Shown here: positions 11,246 to 22,099 of the stretch, piece after piece
How the letters are laid out: each line of letters opens with the position of its first letter
Position numbering within the stretch: position 1 is the first letter of the stretch
Origin: Halocaridina rubra
Taxonomy: Eukaryota > Arthropoda > Malacostraca > Decapoda > Atyidae
Reading direction: 5' to 3'
DNA length: 64,000 nucleotides
Assembly (NCBI GenBank): GCA_037179515.1
Contig: JAXCGZ010015157.1
Coordinates: forward strand, 110,068-174,067
Position numbers and translations under genes: made by a program
The notes under the pieces: generated by a model
What the model was told of the DNA's origin: nothing
What the model saw: only the letters and a program-made list of their open reading frames with translations
The model's database searches: none

Positions 11246-12106
11246 AGAAAGTAAAAAACGAGAACAATGGTAGAGAACTTCAGGAGGATCTAAATAATCT
11301 GCATGAGTGGTCAGAAAAGTGGTTAATGAAATTCAATACTTCAAAATGTAAGGTAATGAGAATGGGTACAAGTGCAAGAAGGCCCAAGCTTGACTACTCG
11401 GTGGCTGGAGTACAACTTCAAGAGACAGAAAATGAGAGAGATCTAGGAGTAAACATACTGGCAGATTTGTCTCCAGAAATACATATAAATGGCATAGTAA
11501 GGGCAGCATATGCATTCTTATCAAATGTAAGGGTAGCCTTCAGGCACATGGACAAGGAAATGTTCAGAAATATTTATGTAACCTATGTGAGGCCAAAACT
11601 CGAATATGCAGCCCCCTTTTGGAATCCGCACTTGAAAAAGCACATAGCTCAGCTTGAAAAAGTTCAAAGACATGCCACGAAACTGGTGCCAGAAATACGC
11701 AATCTCAGTTATGATGAGAGGCTGAGGGAATTAGACTTACCATCACTCGAAGCTAGAAGAGTGAGGGGGGCTATGGTGACAGTCTTTAAATTCTTTCATG
11801 GTTATGATAGAGTGGATAGGGATCGATATTTTGATATGGCTGGCTCTAGAACTAGAGGTCTTGGTTTGAAGCTTCATAAGAAAACTTCTTTGCAGGATGT
11901 AAGGAAATACTTTTTCAGTGTAAGAGTAGTTGATAATTGGAATTCGCTAAGCGAGGAGGTAGTTAATGCTATCTCAATCCATAGTTTTAAGGACAGGTAT
12001 GATAAGGATCACTAAGTATAAAATGGAACCGATCAGGAGACGGGAAGATACGAGCTTTGGGCTCTTTCCCGTAAATACAATTAGGTAATCACAATTAGGT
12101 AATCAT
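11246..12106 (+). pseudogene. LINE-B copy B2, 5'-truncated
   Basis: Starts just after RT motif C (KKVKNENNGRELQEDLN) and keeps one open frame to the stop after DRYDKDH at 12015, then the 3' tail with two ACAATTAGGTAATC units. ATTTA flanks both ends (11241-11245 and 12107-12111), a 5-bp target duplication inside RTE copy 1. The preserved part, about 255 codons, has no stop or frameshift. The copy therefore looks young, although dead on arrival through 5' truncation. Confidence 0.9.
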
Positions 12107-12111
12107 ATTTA

Positions 12112-13445
12112 GTTTCCGATTCTCACTTATTTTCATACCCCATAAGTCTGAGCCATACATCACAGTTGGCACACCCACTTTCTCATACAAAAGTTTCTTA
12201 ACATTCATATCCAACCCTCTATTCTTCATCACTCCTTTCAATACACCCAACACTTTACATCCTTCATGCACTCTGTGACACACATCTGCTTCCACTCCAC
12301 CATTTGCAACTATAACTGAGCCTAAATACTTAAGCTGATCAACTTCCTCAAGTGTCTCTCCAATTCCACATAACATTCAATCCAGCATCATCCTCATTTC
12401 TTGTACACTTCATAACCTTACTCTTTCCCACATTCACTCGCAACTTCCTTCTCTCACACACCATTCCAAATTCTGACACTAACTGACACAGCTTCTCTTC
12501 TGAATCTGCCACCACCACAGTATCATCTTCAAACAGCAACTGATTCAGCTCCTACTCGTTATCATCCTCATCTACCATTCTCAAACCTCAACCACCCACT
12601 CGCTCATTCAATTCTCTTACGACTTCATCAATATGCAAATTGAACTGCCATGGTGACATCACACATCCCTGTCTCAGTCCCACACACACTGGAAACTACT
12701 CACTCACTTCATTCCCTACCCTAACACAAGCTCTACTGCCCTCATACAAACTCTTCACTGCATGCAACAATTTACCATTAATTCCATATAATCTCCACAT
12801 TTCCTCTCTATCAACTCTATCATACGCTTTCTCCAGATCCAAAAATGCAAAATACACATCCTTACCCTTTGCTAAATATTTCTCACATAACTGCCTAACT
12901 ATAAAAATCTGATCTATACAACCTCTACCTCTGCTAAAACCACTCTGCACTTCTGCGATCACATTTTCTGTCTTATCCCTAATCCTATTAATCAGTATCC
13001 TACCATACACTTTACCTACCACACTGAACAAACTTATACCCCTAAAATTACTGCATTCATACACATCTCCCTTACCTTTGTATAGGGGTACTATACAAGT
13101 AATCACCCATTCCACTGGCACCAGTGACAAAATAAAGCATATATTAAAAACTCTCACTAACCATTCCAATGCAGTCACACCCCCTTCTTTCAACGTCTCC
13201 GCTCTCACACCATCCATTCCAGGTGCTTTACCTGCTTTTGCTTCATACAATGCCCTTTTCACCTCCTCTCTTGTAATCTCTCTCTCATTTTCATCTCCCA
13301 TTACTGGCACTTGAACACCCCCCACTGTCACTATAGCTGGCTCTCTGTCTTCCATAACATTCAGCAAGCACTCAAAATATTCTGCCCATCTTTTCCTTGC
13401 ATCGCTTCCTCTTAACATATGTCCATTCACATCTTTCACTGTCTC
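12112..13445 (-). pseudogene. RTE copy 1 reverse transcriptase
   Basis: The frame 13439-12696 covers the RT fingers and palm, with KAGKAPGMDGVRAETLK, YKGKGDVYECSNFRGISL and motif A in FAFLDLEKAYDRVDRE. After a frameshift near 12690 comes LRQGCVMSPWQFNLHI, then motif C as LLFEDDTVVVADSEEKL. There FADD has become FEDD, but both aspartates are kept. Blocks CERRKLRVNVGKSKVM and GSVIVANGGVEADVCH follow. At least three frame changes make it inactive. Confidence 0.85.
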
Positions 13446-13453
13446 ATATATAT

Positions 13454-13540
<87 letters not shown>
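13446..13540. repeat. (TA)n microsatellite between two RTE copies
   Basis: About 95 bases of TA dinucleotides with one phase slip near 13464. The two RTE copies diverge from it, head to head. Confidence 0.98.
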
Positions 13541-13543
<3 letters not shown>

Positions 13544-14089
13544 GGCAGTAGAGCTTGTGTTAGAGTAGGGAATGAAGTGAGTGAGTGGCTTCCAGTGAGT
13601 GTGGAACTGAGACAGGGATGTGTGATGTCACCATGGCTGTTCAATTTGTATACTGATGGAGTCGTAAGAGAGGTGAATGAGTGAGTGTGTGGTTGAGGTT
13701 TGAAAATAATAGATGGGGATGATAACGAGTGTGGGAGCTGAATCAGTTGCTGTTTGCAGATGATGCTGTGGTGGTGGCAGATTCAGAGGAGAAGCTGTGT
13801 CAGTTAATGTCAGAAATTTGGAATGGAGTGTGAGAGAAGGAAGTTGCGAGTGAATGTGGGAAAGAGTAAGGCTATGAGGTGTACAAGAAATGAGGATGGT
13901 GCTGGTTTGAATGTTATGTTGAATGGAGAGACACTTGAGGAAGTTGATGAGTTTAAGTATTTAGACTCGGTTATAGCTGCAAATGGTGGAGAGGAAGCAG
14001 ATGTGTGATTGCCTAATTGTGTTTACGGGAAAGAGCCCAAAGCTCGTATCTTCCCGTCTCCTGATCGGTTCCGTTTTCTACTTAGAGAT

Positions 14090-14770
14090 ACTTATCATAC
14101 CTGTCCTTAAAACTATGGATTGAGATAGCATTAGCTACCTCCTCGCTTAGCGAATTCCAATTATCAACTACTCTTACACTGAAAAAGTATTTCCTTACAT
14201 CCTGCTAAGAAGATTTCTTACGAAGCTTCAAGCTATGACCTCCGGTTCTAGAGCCTGCCATATCAAAAGAATGATCCCTATCCACTCTATCATAACCATG
14301 AAGGAATTTAAAGACTGTCACCATATCCCCCTCAATCTTCTAGCTTCGAGTGATGGTAAGTCTAATTCCCTCAGCCTCTCATCATAACTGAGATTGCGTA
14401 TTTCTGGCACCAGTTTCGTGGCATGTCTTTGAACTTTTTCAAACTTAGCTATGTGCTTTTTCAAGTGTGGATTCCAAAAGGGGGCTGCATATTCGAGTTT
14501 GGGTCTCACATAGGTTACATAAGTATTTCTGAACGTTTCCTTGTCCATGTGCCTGAAGGCTACTCTTACATTTGATAAGAATGCATATGCTGCCCTTACT
14601 TTGCCATTTATATGAATTTCTGGAGACAAATCTGCCAGTATGTTTACTCCTAGATCTCTCTCATTTTCTGTCTCTTGAAGTTGTATTCCAACCACCGAGT
14701 AGTCAAGCTTGGGCCTTCTTACAATTGTACCCATTCTCATTACCTTACATTTTGAAGTATTGAATTTCAT
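14090..14770 (-). pseudogene. LINE-B B3 ORF2 C-terminal part
   Basis: Continues the same frame after the 14774 nonsense codon from MKFNTSKCKVMRMG through KLEYAAPFWNPHL and HATKLVPEIRNLSYDERL to ARRLRGIW at 14318. A one-base slip there ends the frame. The remaining blocks, MVTVFKFLHGYDRVDRD to SIHSFKDRYDKY, continue in another frame to about 14095. Confidence 0.88.
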
Positions 14771-14773
14771 TAG

Positions 14774-16903
14774 TCACTTTTCTGACCACTCATGCAGACT
14801 ATTTAGATCTTTCTGAAGTTCTCTACCATTGTTCTCGTTTCCTCCTTTCTTCACAATCTTTGCATCATCTGCAAACATATTCATGAATGAATTTACAGAC
14901 TCTGGTAGGTCATTTACATATACAAGGAACAAAAGTGGCCCTAATACTGAACTGTGTGGAACTCCACTACTAACTCTTCTCCATTCAGACACTGAGTGTC
15001 TTACTCTAACCCTCTGTTCCCTTCCTTCTAAGTAAGTTTTTATCCATTCCAAGACATTTCCACCTATTCTAGCTATTGCTTGCAGCTTCCTAATAAGTCT
15101 CCCATGTGGAACAGTGTCAAACGCTTTCTGGAAGTCTAGGAATATGCAAGCTGCCCAGCCCTCTCTTTCCTGTAAGATTTGGCTTACCTCATCATTAAAT
15201 TCTAATAAGTTTGCTACTGTTGATCTACCTTCTCTGAAGCCATGTTGCCTCACTGACAAAAAGTTGAAGGATTCCAAGTGAAGAGAGATATGTTTCCTTA
15301 ATAGTTTCTCCATAACTTTGCAAACTATGCTGGTCAAGGAAACTGGTCTATAGTTCAGAGCCATATCCCTCCTTCCCTTTTTGAAGATAGGTATCACATT
15401 TGCTTGTTTCCAGCATCTTGGAATCTCCCCTGACTCCAGTGACTTTTTAAATATGATAAATAGTTCCACTGATATTGAGTTTACGCATTTTTTAAGTACA
15501 TGAGGGGATATGTCATCAGGACCTGTAGCTTTATGAACATCTAAATCCATCAGCGCTTTGCATATCTCTGTGGCTGTAAGGTTGATGTTCTCTAATACCA
15601 ACCCTTGAGCTTCTATCTCTGCAATCTGAGGGGGTGGGGTATTTTCTACTGTAAATACTGACAGAAACTCCTTGTTCAATTCTTTGCAGATCTCTTCATC
15701 CGTCTCAGTGATGCTTTCATCCGTTCTCTTTAGCCTTAAAACCTGTTCTTTTACCTTTAGTTTTCCTCTGGTAAAGCTGTGGAAAAGCTTGGGATTTTCT
15801 TTAGCCTTTCTGGTGATGTCCCTCTCAAAGTCTCTCTCTGCCTCTCTTCTTTTACTTAGGTAGTCATTTCTTGCTCTTTTGTAGGTTTGCCAGGCATTTA
15901 TGTTTTTTCTCCTCCTATACCTTTTCCAGCATTTGTCTCTCCACTCCTTAGCTCTTTTACACTCGTTATCAAACCATTTCTCTCTGGCATGAATTACACT
16001 TACTTTGGTGACAGGTATGCAGCAATCTATTATCTTCCCATATTTCTCACATAAGATGTCATACATTTCTTGTACAGATTTGTTGTAAAATAAGGTTCTC
16101 CAGTCAATAACTGCAAAAAGCTCATTCATTTTGATGTAATCTCCTTTAGGATAGTTCCTCCTCATTTCCCCAGTGCCTCTACTCTCAGGCAGGATATCTT
16201 CAATGATATACTCTATCAACAACACACAGTGGTCACTCTTTCCAATTGGTGGTTTATACTCAAATTTTTCAATATCCAACACATTATCTGTGAATACTAG
16301 ATCAAGTAGTGATGGCTCATCCCCACCCCTGGCCCTTGTTGGTTCCATTACATGTTGGTGTAGGAAATTCCCTTGTACACAATCTAGGAATCTTGCCCCG
16401 AATGAGTCCTCATCACTGCGTGGGTAAAGATTTATCCAATCTATCTCTTTATGATTAAAATCTCCCATAATCAAAATCCTACATTTTCTCTCCCGTGCCA
16501 TGTTAACAACTGAGTTTATGACTTCAATGGTACCAATATGACTTTCCTCATAATCTTCTGGCCTATTCTGGTTCCTTGGTGGGTTATATACAACAGTTAT
16601 TATAATGCTCTCTGACCCACTATTTATGCGAGCAACAAGAAATTCCTTGAACTCACTTTCTATAGCTAAGTTTATTTCTTCAACTTGAATCCTTTCACTT
16701 ATGAGCAGCGCTATCCCTCCACCAGTCCTCTCAGATCTTTCAATCCTTAATATTCTGAAGCCCTTAGGAAAAACTGTGACACTGTTTATGTTCTCACTCA
16801 ACTTAGTCTCTGTAATTGCTACTATATCTGTCTTACTGTTGTGAATCCTATCTTTTAATTCTACTGCCTTACCAGCTAATCCATCAGCATTTGTGTATAA
16901 CAA
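14774..16903 (-). pseudogene. LINE-B B3 ORF2: endonuclease and reverse transcriptase
   Basis: An APE-like endonuclease occupies about residues 1-230: LYTNADGLAG (Asn), VAITETKLSE (Glu), LIMGDFNHKEIDW (Asp/Asn) and GKSDHCVLL (Asp-His). All catalytic signatures are present. The connector contains a basic CWKRYRRRKN block. RT begins near residue 440, with [27 protein letters not shown], motif [15 protein letters not shown] and motif [12 protein letters not shown]. The usual GVPQGS block reads GVPHSS, a change in a highly conserved turn. The frame ends where Trp TGG has become TGA (14774-14776). Confidence 0.92.
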
Positions 16904-17222
16904 TCTTAATGAGGCCCTATCCCCTGACCTTCTGTCATTATCTTCTTTATCTCCCCTTTGTCTGGAAGAACTCTGAAATGAAAATTTTTCTTCTCTTCTT
17001 CATTTCTTTACTCATTTAACCTTCTTGCCTCTTGCAACAAGGTTTTGATCTTTCCCATCTCTTCCTGTGTTCTGTATCGTCTAATGAACACTTCTTTGAA
17101 TTCTTGAAGCTCTTTTAGACTTTTTTTTTCTTTTTTCACAGAGTGAATGAAGGATGTAAAGTGTTGGGTGTGTTGAAAGGAGTGATGAAGAATAGAGGGT
17201 TGGGAATGAATGTTAAGAAAGT

Positions 17223-17648
17223 TTGTACGAGAAAGTTATTGTGCCAACTGTGATGTATGGATTTGAGTTATGGGGTATGAAAGTAAGTGAGAGACAGAAA
17301 CTAAATGTGTTTGAGAATAAATGCCTGAGGAGTATGATTGGTGTATCTCGGTTGGATAGGGTTAGGAATGAAGTGGTGAGAGCAGGAACGGGTGTGAGGA
17401 GAGAATTTGCAGCCAGAGTTGGTATGAATGTTCTGAGACAATTTGGCCATGTGGAAAGGATAGATGATGAAAGACTGCTGAAAAAGGTGATGAATGCTAG
17501 AGTTGATGGCTTAAATGCTAGAGGGAGGCTTAGGTTTGGGTGGATGGATGGAGTAAGGAGAGCCCTGAATGATAGGAGGATGGATGTAAGAGAAACAAGT
17601 GAGCGTGCTAGGAATAGGAATGAGTGGCGAGCAATTGTGAAATTGTGA
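17223..17648 (+). CDS. RTE copy 2 C-terminal domain
   Basis: An open 141-codon frame reads VPTVMYGFELWGMKVSERQ, then NVLRQFGHVERIDDERLL, then RGRLRFGWMDGVRRALNDRR. It ends with RNRNEWRAIVKL and a stop. This is the conserved tail of RTE-like polymerases, downstream of the RT domain. It lost its upstream part to the B3 insertion and cannot be translated as a complete polymerase. Confidence 0.75.
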   Translation: MYEKVIVPTVMYGFELWGMKVSERQKLNVFENKCLRSMIGVSRLDRVRNEVVRAGTGVRREFAARVGMNVLRQFGHVERIDDERLLKKVMNARVDGLNARGRLRFGWMDGVRRALNDRRMDVRETSERARNRNEWRAIVKL

Positions 17649-17876
17649 CACAACTCTAATGGGCATCTGCTGTTGCCATGGGGCTGCATCTTGCAGAGGT
17701 AGCCCTGTAGTAGGGGCAGTAGGGGAGTTGGCATTCATGAAGCGACGCAGGTTGTGGAAGAGCTGGGAGGATGGGCTGTGGCACTCCAGCAGAACCATCT
17801 GAATGGTCGCTAGCTCCCTCGTCATTGCCCAAAGAGCAAAGTAATCCCCTTATTGTTTCTTTTTTTTTATGTCGGC

Positions 17877-17893
17877 TACCCCCCAATTGGGGG
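17877..17893. promoter_or_regulatory. Palindrome in RTE 3' end
   Basis: CCCCCAATTGGGGG is a perfect inverted repeat about 25 bases before the (TA)n tail of RTE copy 2. It could form a hairpin at the RNA 3' end. A role in recognition by the RTE polymerase is inference from its position. Confidence 0.5.
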
Positions 17894-17905
17894 AGACAGC
17901 CAAGG

Positions 17906-18024
<119 letters not shown>

Positions 18025-18039
18025 CAAAAAGAATAGAGC

Positions 18040-18338
18040 CTTATATTGATCCTTGAGGTACCCCACTACCTACATCTTGCCATTTTCATCTTGTCCCATT
18101 TACTGCCATACATTTTATTTTGTTACTTAGATAATCTTCAGTTCTTGTCAGGATTTTTCCTTGGATACCAATTCTCTGTATCTTATATGATCTAAGTAAT
18201 GGTACACTGTCAAAAGCTTTTCTGAAGTCTGAGTAAATTGTCTACTAAGTTTGATAAGCATGTCCAACAGGGCACAAATCCATATTGAAGACCCATCAAG
18301 TAATTATATTTGACAATGAACTCTATCATCACCCTTCT
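18040..18338 (-). pseudogene. LINE-N reverse transcriptase, downstream half
   Basis: Minus-strand blocks read MIEFIVKYNYLMGLQYGFV, then NLLRLQKSFDSVPLLRSYK, TRTEDYLSNKIKCMAVNG and [10 protein letters not shown]. These match the middle of a CR1/L2-like RT, with motif A altered to LLRLQKSFD. They continue the half at 21192-21680 on the other side of GypE1. Confidence 0.65.
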
Positions 18339-18748
18339 TGTAATATAGTCTAAATATGAATTGTTACTAAACTATTTCTATTGACGTCCGAATGAAATCA
18401 TACATGTAAAAAGAAGTGACCGCTTTCCCGCCTCTCTTACGTTTTGACCAGCATAAGACCTAAGAGTGCCTGTGTCTCACTCTAGCCTCTATTCCTCTCA
18501 GTATCACCGTGTAGTACCTCTATTCTTCATATTTCCTAATCTCACCCTTACTTCCGTCTACGTAGATCCCGTAGTTAGTCACTAACCTAACCTCTCCCTG
18601 AGTAACTATTGAGCTGGTGATGTAAATAAATGGCAAACCTCTGATAAGCACCGGTAAGCATTTTTCCTATTTACTATTTTGGCTACTTACTATTATATTA
18701 TTTGTTTTACTATTATAATAGGTTTTGTACCTTAAGCTAAAAGGTACT
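18339..18748 (+). repeat. GypE1 5' LTR
   Basis: 410 bp starting TGTAATATAGTC. It aligns over its whole length with 20782-21191, with scattered differences and small gaps. It is followed within a few bases by the presumed primer site. Confidence 0.85.
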
Positions 18749-18752
18749 GTAC

Positions 18753-18770
18753 TGTCGACGAGGATTATTT
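18753..18770 (+). other. GypE1 primer-binding site (presumed)
   Basis: TGTCGACGAGGATTATTT follows the LTR end and resembles the TGGCGACGAGGAT-type serine primer site of Mag-like elements, with G to T at the third base. This assignment is by similarity and position. Confidence 0.5.
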
Positions 18771-19121
18771 TTTTCCCCTCGATTATTGAACCCACCGGTA
18801 ACCAACACTATCGAATCTAACGATATCCTAACCTTAGCCCATCGATCTTAACGGTGTCTTAGCCTATCGATAACCTAATATTCGTCAAGCCTACCAGGTG
18901 CTGCACTGGCTATCACAGTGCCTAACCTAACCTATGGTAGCCTATGCATATTGTGTGTTCCTGATTATTTTCGTGTTCATTAACAAGCCTACATCTAATG
19001 TAAATATTTGATTTTGTGCTAGGCTAACCTACCTAACTGAACTGGTGTATTTAACTCTTTATTTTACTATTTTACATATATATTTTTGTGTATTGAATAT
19101 TTCTTCTATACTACTGGTACA

Positions 19122-19620
19122 ATGGCGTCGAGCATTGGGAGTTTTTCTAATTTTGATCCTAATGCAGAGGATTTTGAGTCTTATTGTAGTCGACTTGTTT
19201 AATATTTTACTGCTAATGATGTAAGAGGTGAAAGGTTGTCCCTGCCTTCTTAACTTTGGTTGGTCCTAATGCTTACGGGTTTGCTAAGAACTTACTTTCT
19301 CCGGAGGACTTTGGTAATTGTACTTATGATTGGATTCAAATAGCGCTCAAAACTCACTTTAAGCCTAAAGTAATTTTGATTTATGAACATTTCAAATTCC
19401 ATTCTAGATCACAGATATCTAGTGAATCAGTATCTTATTTTATTGCTGCATTAAAAGAGTTGGTTTGTATTTGTGATTATGTTAAGGGATGGATTTGTCA
19501 CAGGACTGTCTGATGATAAAACTCAGAAGATCTTGCTAGCTAAGGTTGATCTTACTTTTGCTAGAGCTCTGGAAATTGCTACAGAACGTGAAGCGGCACA
19601 GAGAGATGTATAAGTTATGG
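19122..19620 (+). pseudogene. GypE1 gag
   Basis: ATG at 19122 reads MASSIGSFSNFDPNAEDFE, a typical Mag-type gag start. A stop at about 19201 and a frameshift follow. The main capsid part is at 19256-19513 (VGPNAYGFAKNLLSPEDF, HFKFHSRSQISSESVSYF). It continues in another frame as TGLSDDKTQKILLAK and FARALEIATEREAAQRDV. A knuckle-like remnant, CKCKGHIKSVC, lies near 19700. Confidence 0.8.
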
Positions 19621-19849
19621 GTAGTAGTACTACCATATATAAGATATGCACTAAGTCTCAAATGTATCGTAACTATAGGGGTAATTCTTCATCGTGCAAG
19701 TGTAAGGGGCATATTAAGTCCGTGTGTCATGTTGCCAAGTAGTAGTACTACTTGGAAAGTAGTATACTACTTGTGAATGTCAGTTTTACTAATACAGGTG
19801 TTACTTCTACTCCTACTTCTAGCTATGAACATGTGTTCAACATAAAGAA

Positions 19850-20160
19850 TCAAGGAAGTACCAATGGAACTAGACATTGGTACCAAAGCTACTATTATCC
19901 TTAGGAATTAGTATGAGATAATTTGACCTGAAACTGCTAAAAGACCTGTGCTAGCTCATTCTATTGTGAATTTAAATGTCTATGGTGGTTCTTCACTCAC
20001 TGTGATTGGTGAGATTTCAGTTACTGCTAAACTTGAATTGTTGGCACTCTTGTGATTTCGGAGTGGTTGTAGTTAAAAAATCTGGACCATATCTTCTTGG
20101 TAGAGATTTAAGCCGTGAGTTGAAGGTTATCAGTAGTGACACCCTAAATTTTGTTGCTGC
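19850..20160 (+). pseudogene. GypE1 protease remnant
   Basis: The block VPMELDIGTKATIILR (about 19858-19905) is the aspartic protease active-site region, with D-T-G changed to D-I-G. Further on come VNLNVYGGSSLTVIGEISV and KKSGPYLLGRDL, the second half of the fold. Stops and frame changes occur throughout. Confidence 0.7.
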
Positions 20161-20180
20161 AAGGGCATATTAGCTAAAGA

Positions 20181-20717
20181 ATGAATTTCCCCAGTTGCAA
20201 TCTCGCTGGTGGTGTTGTATTTTCTATACTTGACATGAGTCAAGCATATGCTCAACTATGCCTAGATGATCAGTCTAAAGAGTATACTACCATCAACACT
20301 CATTGTGGATTATTTCAATATAATCGTTTAAGTTTTTGTATTTCTTCTGCATCTGGCATATTTCAATGTGAGATGGAGGAGTTATTGCGGGGTATCGAAG
20401 GTGCCAGTCTGTACTTAGACGACATACTAATTAAAGGCTCAATTAGAGAAGAGCATAACAGAAACTTAAGACTAGTAATCCCTAAACTCCAATCAGCTGG
20501 CCTAGAGCTGAAGCTAGACAACTGGCATATTGGAGTTCCTAGTGTAACCTATCTTGGATATAAACTTGACAAACAAGGTATCCACTCTACCAAACACAAA
20601 GTAATAGCTATTTCTGAAGCTCCAGCTCCTACAAATACTATACAGCTGAGAGCCTACCCCAATTGCAAGGTAGTCCATGTAGATCTTCCCAGGTTAGGAA
20701 ATCGGTGGGCAGTTTAA
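20181..20717 (+). pseudogene. GypE1 partial reverse transcriptase
   Basis: An open frame with LAGGVVFSILDMSQAYAQL (motif A), THCGLFQYNRLSFCISSAS, motif C as SLYLDDILIKG, and SVTYLGYKLDKQGIH. All catalytic aspartates are present, but the fingers are deleted upstream. After APAPTNTIQLRAY the frame jumps to a few residues resembling the end of integrase (CKVVHVDLPRL) and stops. It is a deletion derivative, not a functional polymerase. Confidence 0.85.
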
Positions 20718-20770
20718 ACCTCTAATTCTGTTTCAAAATTGGGGGGGAAGGGGAGGGATTTCTATTTTAA

Positions 20771-20781
20771 GGGTGGAGGGG
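20771..20781 (+). other. GypE1 polypurine tract
   Basis: GGGTGGAGGGG directly abuts the 3' LTR start TGTAATATA. A second purine run precedes it at about 20742-20760. This is the expected primer position for plus-strand synthesis. Confidence 0.75.
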
Positions 20782-21191
20782 TGTAATATATTCTAAATGT
20801 AAATTGCTACTAAACTATTTCTATTGACGTTCAAATGAAATCCTACATGTAAAAGGAAGAGTAAGAACCATCGTACTAGCGACTGCTCTTCCGCCTCTCT
20901 TGCGTGTTGACCGGCATAAGATCTAAGAGTGCCTGTGTCTCGCTCACGCCTCTATAACTCCTAATATCACCATGTAGTACCTCTATTCTTCATATTTCCT
21001 AATCTCACTCTTACTTCTGTCTACATAGATCCTGTAGTTAGTCACTAACCTAACCATCTTCCTAAGTAACTGTTGAACTGGTGATGTAAACAAATGGCTA
21101 ACCTCCGATAAGCGCCGGTACGTATTTTTCCTATTTACTATTTTGGCTACCCACTATTATATTAGGTTTTGTAGCTTAAGCTAAAGAGTAC
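20782..21191 (+). repeat. GypE1 3' LTR
   Basis: 410 bp, partner of 18339-18748. It contains an insertion of about 15 bases (near 20865) absent from the 5' copy. Confidence 0.85.
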
Positions 21192-21680
21192 TCTGCCTCT
21201 CACAATACTTTCAAGTATATTAATTACATGTGATGTTAATGATATTGACTTGTAATTGCTTGCCATTTCCCTATCTCCTTTCTTACAAATTGCAGTCACA
21301 ATGGCATTTTTCCAATCAGATGGTAGATTTTCTTCTTGCACTTATTTATTGAAAAAAAAAAAAATTGTGAGCGGTGTTGCTATAGCATCTATCATTTCTC
21401 TGAGAATTCTTGGGTAGATTTTGTCAGGACTTACAACTATAAGCATTAAAATTATTGACCTGCCACTCCACATGCAAATCATCAATTACTGATATTCGTA
21501 TATGTTTTACAAGTACTGATATTCTATTATATTGTGGCATATTAAAGGGTTCTGCAGTTTCTTCGTTAAATGACATTTTAACAGATTTGTATACTATTAA
21601 CTCTTTATTGTCTTTTATCATATTGAATACCGATACAAAGAGATTATTTAGTACCTTGGAAATAAAAAAAAAATTATTTT
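21192..21680 (-). pseudogene. LINE-N reverse transcriptase, upstream half
   Basis: Minus-strand blocks SPDKIYPRILREMIDAIATPL, then WKNAIVT and a KKGDREMASNYKSISLTSHV stretch, then ILESIVRGRV at the GypE1 border. They match the RT fingers of CR1/L2-like LINEs. The line IEFIVKYNYL continues at 18338, so GypE1 split one element. Upstream of 21440 the reading is weaker. Confidence 0.65.
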
Positions 21681-22099
21681 AGTGAGTTTTCTTCAAGTTA
21701 CAAAATGGATATTCTATAGTTTTCTTTCTAATTATATATTCATAAAACTCTCCAGGATATAGTTGATGGGAGGTTGTCGTCTGTTAATAGTTTGTTTATG
21801 ATTAGTAGGTTGGCCATGGCACCAGCCGCCCGTTGAAAGACTACGACTGAAGGTATTAGGATGCAACTAGGACTGGTCCTGACAGTTCCAGGTTGAGTCT
21901 TCCTTCAGGATTGTTCTTTCCTCATGCCTACATCTACACTGAATATTCTGGCGTATTCATTACACATCTCTTGCTATTCCATTACATTTGACAAGTCACA
22001 ACATTCTGCACATCTCTCTCTTTTACTTTTCTTTTCCTCACATTTGTTATTATTCATGGAAGATTCATAACTAATGGCCCCAGTACCCGGCATAGTGGG
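21681..22099. other. Unassigned stretch
   Basis: No recognisable coding or repeat content. It precedes the first clear block of LINE-F. Confidence 0.4.

Larger units (their letters stand above)
11211..13445 (-). mobile_element. RTE copy 1 (minus), split by LINE-B copy B2
   Basis: A minus-strand non-LTR element whose RT and C-terminal blocks match the plus copy at 13541-17650. It occupies 12112-13445 and, beyond the B2 insertion, 11211-11245, where the minus strand reads NVFEMKCLRSS. That continues the KLN block left at 12107. It is 5'-truncated at the (TA)n tract and 3'-truncated at SINE-2. RTE-type assignment rests on the RT blocks and the C-terminal GHV-E-R region seen in the plus copy. 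Confidence 0.8.
14008..17142 (-). mobile_element. LINE-B copy B3, best-preserved copy
   Basis: A 3.1-kb minus-strand insertion into RTE copy 2. It starts (right) in the end of ORF1 near 17120 and ends (left) in the family 3' tail, TGATTGCCTAATTGTG on the plus strand. The 709-codon ORF2 piece is broken only by one nonsense codon and one later frameshift. No clear target duplication is visible. The flanks rejoin around GATGTGTG/CACAGAG. Confidence 0.9.
18339..21191 (+). mobile_element. GypE1: Mag-like Gypsy, internally deleted
   Basis: A 2.85-kb element with two 410-bp LTRs, a primer site near 18753, gag, a degenerate protease and part of RT, then a purine tract and the 3' LTR. Most of RNase H and integrase are deleted. 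The gag and RT blocks resemble the Mag/K02A2.6-like Gypsy group. It lies inside LINE-N, whose halves flank it in the same orientation. Confidence 0.85.

Noticed and set aside
11333..11524. 63-codon frame recurring at 3616, 11333, 14572, 27824, 40794 and 59157
   Set aside because: Always antisense to the same LINE-B RT block, so it is a shadow shared by copies rather than a conserved small gene.
17213..17734. 173-codon minus-strand frame
   Set aside because: It is the antisense of the RTE C-terminal domain, which has conserved blocks on the plus strand.
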